Shown: piece by piece, positions 59,801 through 64,000 of the stretch
Numbering within the stretch: position 1 is the first letter of the stretch
How the letters are laid out: each line of letters starts with the position of its first letter
Source: JAWLBY01 sp041687455
GTDB lineage: Bacteria > Pseudomonadota > Gammaproteobacteria > Xanthomonadales > Xanthomonadaceae
Reading direction: 5' to 3'
Assembly: GCA_041687455.1 (NCBI GenBank)
Contig: JAWLBY010000007.1
Coordinates: 121,788-185,787 of the forward strand
Length of the DNA: 64,000 nt
Translations under genes and position numbers: made by a program
Notes under the pieces: generated by a model
Seen by the model: only the letters and a program-made list of their open reading frames with translations
Told to the model about the DNA's origin: nothing
Database searches by the model: none

Positions 59801-62785
59801 ATGACATCACCGGCGATCGACATCCCGGGCTACCAGCTCGTCAAGGAACTCGGTGCCGGCGGAATGGCCACCGTGTTCCTGGCGATCCAGTCCTCGCTCG
59901 AACGTCGCGTCGCGATCAAGGTCATGCGCCGCGGCCTTGCCGACGAGAACACCGAAAAGCGCTTCCTGCTGGAAGGCCGGACGATGGCCCGGCTGCCGCA
60001 TCCGAACATCGTCGGTGTCTACGACATCGTCCAGAACGAGACGATCAACTACATCGCGATGGAGTGCCTCGACGGCGGCACGCTGTCGGACCGGTTGCGC
60101 GACGGGCTGACGCTCGCCGAAGCGATCTCGATCGTCGTGCAGGTGGCCGGCGCGCTGCAGTTCGCGCACGACAACGGCATCGTGCATCGCGACCTGAAAC
60201 CGGCCAACATCATGTTTCGCGATCAGCACACGCCGGTGCTGACCGACTTCGGCATCGCCCGCCAGCAGGACCCGGCCGCGACCCGGCTGACCCAGACCGG
60301 CATGATGATCGGCACGCCGACCTACATGTCGCCGGAGCAGGCCACCGGCGGCGAGATCGACGGCCGTTCCGACCAGTATTCGCTCGGCGTGCTGTTCTTC
60401 GAGATGCTGACCGGGCATCCGCCGTTCGAAGGCGAAACGCCGATCCAGGTCGTGCTCGCGCACCTGAACACGCCGCCGCCGTCGCTGCCGGTGCAGTTCG
60501 CGTTCTTCCAGCCGCTGATGGACCGTCTGCTGGCCAAGGATCGCGATGCCCGCTACCCGGACCTGCGCACCTTCAGTCGCGAACTGAAGACGCTGCTGGC
60601 CTCGTCCGACAGCCTGATGCACCGGTTGCAGATCGATCCGAACCAGACCGCTTCCGAGCGGCTGCGCGGACTCGGCTTCTCGGAGAGCCAGATCAACACC
60701 GGCGCGGCGCGGATTTCCGGCGCGGCCCCGGCGGTGACCGGCCAGCGGCAGGGGCCGCGCAGCGGCGGTCCGGGGGTCCGGATGGGTCCCGAGCCGGGCA
60801 GCAGGCCGCGCTGGCTGTGGCCGGCGGTCGGTGCCGGCGTGCTGTCACTGGCGATCGGCGGCTGGCTGCTGTTCGGCGGCAGCGGCGATCGGATCGATCC
60901 GGCCTTGAAGAAGATCCTCGACACCCAGCTCGTCGCGGTCGACCAGTTGATCGAGCAGAACCGGCTGGTCGCGCCGGAAGGCAACAATGCCTACGAACAA
61001 CTGCAGAACATCCTGCAGGCCGCGCCCGGCTACGGCGAGGCGCAGGCGCGGATCGAGCGGATCGTCGCGCGGCTGCGCGAACAGGCCGACAAGGCGCTGG
61101 CGGCGCGCAGCTTCGCGACCGCCGAGACCCGGATCAGCGAGGCGCTGGCGGTCGCGCCGCAGGACGCCGAAGTGCTCGCGCTGCAGAAGAAGATCGAGCT
61201 GGCCCGGCTCGCCGCCGAACGCGAGGCGCGGATCGCCGGCCTGCTCGAGCAGGCTGCGACGTCGCGTCAGGCCGGTCGACTGTTCGGCGACGGCGGCGAC
61301 AGCGCGCTTGCCGCATTGCGACAGGCGCAGGAGATCGATCCCGGCCACGCTGCCGCGCGCCAGGCGCTCGATGAACTGACTGCACTGATCCTGCAGCCGG
61401 TCACGCAGGCGCTGTCGGCCGGCAAGCTGGACGACGCCGAGCGGCTGCTCGATGCGCGCGGCAGTCATCTGGCTGGCGAACCGGCCTGGCAGGCGCTGCA
61501 GCAGCAACTGACCGACGCCCGTGAGCGGCTGGCGCAGCAGCAGCGGATCGATGCGCTGCTGGCCGCCGCGCGGCGCCAGCTCCAGGCCGGACGGATCGCC
61601 GAGCCGGCCGGTGACAACGTGCTCGAATCGCTGGTCCGGATCGGCGAGCTGGACAGCGGCAACGCCGCGGCCGCCAGGCTGGCGCGCGACGCCGGCCAGG
61701 CGCTGGTGCGGCAGGCGCAGCAGGCCGATCGCGCCGGCGACCCGTCGCTGGCCTACAGCCTCTACGAACAGGCGCTGCGGGCGGTGCCGCAGCAGGCCGA
61801 GTGGCTGGCTGCGAAACAGACGATCGAGCAGCGGCTCGGCGAACAGCAGCGGCAGTTCACCAGCGCGCTGGCCGATGCCCAGGCCGCGATCCGCGAACGC
61901 CGCTATTACGCGCCGGCCGGCAACAATGCACGCGAAGCGCTCGATCGGGCGCTGGCCCTGAATCCGGCCGATGCGACCGCAAAGCGGCTCGTCAGCGAAC
62001 TGCCGAGCTACGCTCGCGACGCCGCCACCGCGCTCGCCCGCGAAGGTCGTCACGACGACGCGCTGGCGCTGCTGGCCGAGGTCGGCAAGCGCGATCGCGG
62101 CGACGCCGAGACGACCCGCCTGATCGCGCGGATCAGCGCCGAGCGAGATCAGGCGCAGGCCGCCGCGCAGCGCGACCAGCGGCTGGCCGCACTACGCGAA
62201 CTGCTGGCGCGCCGCCAGCTCAATGCCGACATTGCGCGGCGCATCGCCGCCGGCATCGCGGCATTGCAGAAGGCAGACCTCGACGATGCCGATGCGCTGC
62301 AGATCCGCGACACCTTCCTGCAGGGCGTCCGCCACGCGTTCGACGCAGTGCAGGATTCCGAGCAACTGGCCGCGATCGACGCCGTGCTGAAGGAAGTCGA
62401 ATCCGCGCTCGGCGCGCGCAGCCCGGACGTGGCGGCGCTGCGTCGCGACTACGCGCAACGCGCCGACCGCCTGCAGGCCGAGGAACGCCAGCGGCTGGCC
62501 GCACTGGCCGGCACGCTGCTGCTCGACGCGCATCCGTGGGCGAACGTCGAATCGATCGTCGAGCAGGGCAGCAAACAGGCACTCGAGCTGCCGAAGGATC
62601 GCTCGACCCCGCTGCGACTCAGCGCGCCGCCGGGCACCTACCGGGTCACGTTCCGGCATCCCGATGTCGCCCAGCCGGTGGTTCGCGTGATCAGCCTGCA
62701 GCCGCGCGGCGATGCCCGCACCAGTGCGAACTTCCCGACCATGGACGCTCGCGAGTACCTGCGGAGGGCCGGCTATGCACCGTAG
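59801..62785 (+). CDS. Membrane Ser/Thr kinase with repeat-containing periplasmic domain and PEGA-like end
   Basis: 994 residues. Kinase domain at 9-267: GAGGMATV, VAIK (K40), HRDLKPAN (129-136), DFG (149-151), GTPTYMSPEQATGG. Transmembrane helix about 337-359. The periplasmic part contains four long repeats centred near residues 394, 497, 604 and 707, each with a (G)(N/D)(N/S)AxExLxxxLxLxP core (NNAYEQLQNIL, GGDSALAALRQ, GDNVLESLVRI, NNAREALDRAL) and about 105 residues apart. A PEGA-like beta domain closes the protein (LRLSAPPGTYRVTFRHPDVAQPV). Ligand probably a peptidoglycan or surface component; unproven. Gene ends in 11-nt overlap with the next gene. Confidence 0.9.
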   Translation: MTSPAIDIPGYQLVKELGAGGMATVFLAIQSSLERRVAIKVMRRGLADENTEKRFLLEGRTMARLPHPNIVGVYDIVQNETINYIAMECLDGGTLSDRLRDGLTLAEAISIVVQVAGALQFAHDNGIVHRDLKPANIMFRDQHTPVLTDFGIARQQDPAATRLTQTGMMIGTPTYMSPEQATGGEIDGRSDQYSLGVLFFEMLTGHPPFEGETPIQVVLAHLNTPPPSLPVQFAFFQPLMDRLLAKDRDARYPDLRTFSRELKTLLASSDSLMHRLQIDPNQTASERLRGLGFSESQINTGAARISGAAPAVTGQRQGPRSGGPGVRMGPEPGSRPRWLWPAVGAGVLSLAIGGWLLFGGSGDRIDPALKKILDTQLVAVDQLIEQNRLVAPEGNNAYEQLQNILQAAPGYGEAQARIERIVARLREQADKALAARSFATAETRISEALAVAPQDAEVLALQKKIELARLAAEREARIAGLLEQAATSRQAGRLFGDGGDSALAALRQAQEIDPGHAAARQALDELTALILQPVTQALSAGKLDDAERLLDARGSHLAGEPAWQALQQQLTDARERLAQQQRIDALLAAARRQLQAGRIAEPAGDNVLESLVRIGELDSGNAAAARLARDAGQALVRQAQQADRAGDPSLAYSLYEQALRAVPQQAEWLAAKQTIEQRLGEQQRQFTSALADAQAAIRERRYYAPAGNNAREALDRALALNPADATAKRLVSELPSYARDAATALAREGRHDDALALLAEVGKRDRGDAETTRLIARISAERDQAQAAAQRDQRLAALRELLARRQLNADIARRIAAGIAALQKADLDDADALQIRDTFLQGVRHAFDAVQDSEQLAAIDAVLKEVESALGARSPDVAALRRDYAQRADRLQAEERQRLAALAGTLLLDAHPWANVESIVEQGSKQALELPKDRSTPLRLSAPPGTYRVTFRHPDVAQPVVRVISLQPRGDARTSANFPTMDAREYLRRAGYAP

Positions 62786-63674
62786 GCTGCCGCTGGCGTT
62801 CGCACTGCTGCTGGTCGTGGCCGCGCCCGAGGCACGGGCCGACTGGATGAAGGACTACGACCTCGGCCTGCGCGCGCTGAAGAAGGGCGACTGGCAGGAG
62901 GCCGAGGGCCATTTCCGCACGGCGATCCGGCAGAAAGCCGAGCCGGCCGCGCGGCAACGCTTCCAGGGCACCCGCTTCGAGCCGTACCTGCCGCAGCACT
63001 ACGCTGCGATGGCGGCCTGGCAGCGCGGTGATTGCGCGGCCGCGGTCGACTACTGGAATGCGCCCGGCCTGGCCGCCGTGCTGCCGGACGTGCGCGATCC
63101 GCAGCCCGGCCAGGACCGCGCACGCGGCCTCGCCGAATGCAACCGGACGCTGGTTGCGAGTGCGGAACCGAAGGCCACGACCGCTCCGACCGCCAGCGCA
63201 GCGGCGCCGGCGACAACGCCACCGGCATCGACGGCGGCCGCCGCCACCGCGCGCGACAGCGCCCGCGTCGCCAGCACCGACAAGCCGGCGCAGCCGTCGG
63301 CCGCACGGACCAGCCCGGCCGCTGCGACGCCGGCAGTCGCGAGTTCGCCGGCACCGGCCAGGCCGGCCGCGATCTCGCGCGGCGCCGCGCCGGCGCTGCT
63401 GGCGTCGGCGGTCGAACAGTACCTGGCCGGCCGCTACGGCGATCTCGAACGGGCCGACCCGAACGGCATCGGCGACGCCGCTGCGCGCGCGCAGTTGCTG
63501 ATGCTGCGTGCCGCCGCGCGCTACCTGCAGGCCGAACTCGACGGCCGCGACGGCGCCGCGTTCGACCCGGCCCGCGCCGACGTGCGTGCCGCCAAGTCCG
63601 TGCAGGCTTCGCTGAGTCCGGACGCCGCGATGTTTCCGCCACGGTTCCGCAGCTTCTGGCAGCAGACCCGCTGA
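62775..63674 (+). CDS. Periplasmic TPR-like partner of the kinase
   Basis: 299 residues; signal peptide MHRRLPLAFALLLVVAAPEARA. One TPR-like unit follows (WMKDYDLGLRALKKGDWQEAEGHFRTAIRQ) and a further helical pair around YAAMAAWQRGDCAAAVDYW. The central 110 residues are a low-complexity Ala/Pro/Thr linker; the C-terminal domain LASAVEQYLAGRYGDLERADP looks like another short helical repeat region. Ribosome-binding site GGAGGG. It overlaps the kinase gene by 11 nt, so it is co-translated and presumably works with the kinase's periplasmic part. Confidence 0.85.
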   Translation: MHRRLPLAFALLLVVAAPEARADWMKDYDLGLRALKKGDWQEAEGHFRTAIRQKAEPAARQRFQGTRFEPYLPQHYAAMAAWQRGDCAAAVDYWNAPGLAAVLPDVRDPQPGQDRARGLAECNRTLVASAEPKATTAPTASAAAPATTPPASTAAAATARDSARVASTDKPAQPSAARTSPAAATPAVASSPAPARPAAISRGAAPALLASAVEQYLAGRYGDLERADPNGIGDAAARAQLLMLRAAARYLQAELDGRDGAAFDPARADVRAAKSVQASLSPDAAMFPPRFRSFWQQTR

Positions 63675-64000
63675 CTGTCGAAAGCGGAATCAGGATCCCG
63701 GCTTTCGCGGAGTGCTGTCCGGGCAAGATCGCCAGATGAACATGCAAAACGTCTTTCGTTGCTCCGCTCCGCGGCGCCTGTTGGCGCCCGGCGACGGGAT
63801 TGCGCGACGCACCTGCTCGTCATCCGGCACACGCCGGGATTTATGTGGCTTTTCGCGCAATGGCTGGTTCCGAAAGCAGAATCAAAGTGGATCCCGGCTT
63901 TCGCCCACTGCTGTCCGGGGAAAATCCGCGCGCGCCTCACGAAAGTGTTGCGGTGTCTGGAGTTCGGGGTTAAACCCCTGAGCGCCAACTCACTTCCAGA
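63675..64000. repeat. Two direct copies of a GAAAGC...GCTTTC palindrome
   Basis: Copy A 63679-63726 and copy B 63871-63921: each CGAAAGC[GA]GAATCA ... GATCCCGGCTTTCGC ... TGCTGTCCGGG, where CGAAAGC and GCTTTCG form arms of a hairpin. A further 160 nt of unassigned DNA lie between. This element type is common between genes in Lysobacterales. No gene is supported in the last 325 bases. Confidence 0.75.

Overview
The window is GC-rich chromosomal DNA with short intergenic gaps, frequent 4-8 nt gene overlaps and many dispersed palindromic repeats. The gene content points to a gammaproteobacterium, most plausibly of the order Lysobacterales (Xanthomonadales). Supporting features are the AcnD/PrpF methylcitrate-cycle pair, an Lhr helicase of about 1500 residues, secreted proteins ending in a DGFE-type motif, CCCTCTCCC-type palindromes and AATCCCG heptamer runs. 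This placement is inference; no rRNA or tRNA gene is present to fix it.

Layout. 1-3700: a cysteine synthase cut by the window edge, a frameshifted membrane-protein gene, a small membrane protein, a DUF3088 protein and a UPF0158 protein. 3797-8805: a Ser/Thr kinase with a periplasmic tail, a secreted two-module protein and a translationally coupled pair of unknown genes. 8937-11625: an epoxide hydrolase and a DUF2239/GIY-YIG pair behind twin CCCGGG boxes. 12121-19064: secreted or periplasmic proteins, a zinc-ribbon protein, a WD40-like periplasmic propeller protein, an MBL-fold hydrolase and a DUF1697 protein. 19323-24136: acnD and prpF with a DUF559 nuclease gene between them and a large palindromic repeat array directly before the nuclease. 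24418-31771: DbpA helicase, an NTF2-like protein, a PAS-GGDEF cyclase, two divergent methyltransferases, a zinc metalloprotease and a SIMPL protein. 31934-34855: a formaldehyde detoxification block (GFA protein, S-formylglutathione hydrolase, class III alcohol dehydrogenase) with a composite repeat and a MITE in its middle. 34954-39040: a 2H phosphoesterase, a cold-shock protein and a BlaI/M56-metallopeptidase pair. 39040-43691: a putative surface-glycan block (polysaccharide deacetylase, DegT aminotransferase, two FemAB/GNAT transferases). 43819-53162: Lhr helicase and a MacB-like ABC exporter (adaptor, ATPase, two permeases). 53324-55440: leucyl aminopeptidase and a HAD phosphatase. 55681-63674: an envelope-stress-like operon (ECF sigma, anti-sigma, PDZ protein, DegQ-like protease) divergent from a Ser/Thr kinase with a repeat-containing periplasmic region and its partner.

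How the genes work together. Four blocks read as functional units from gene order and overlaps: propionate (methylcitrate) metabolism, glutathione-dependent formaldehyde oxidation, MacB-like export, and sigma/anti-sigma envelope quality control. The strongest candidates for something undescribed are the DUF559 gene abutting its repeat array; the M56 sensor with seven roughly 34-residue SDFE repeats; the kinase whose exported part carries four roughly 105-residue repeats; and the small glycan block. Repeats are unusually active at gene edges: they supply the end of the UPF0158 gene, the stop codon of fghA, an in-frame insert in lhr and the start region of the DegQ-like gene.
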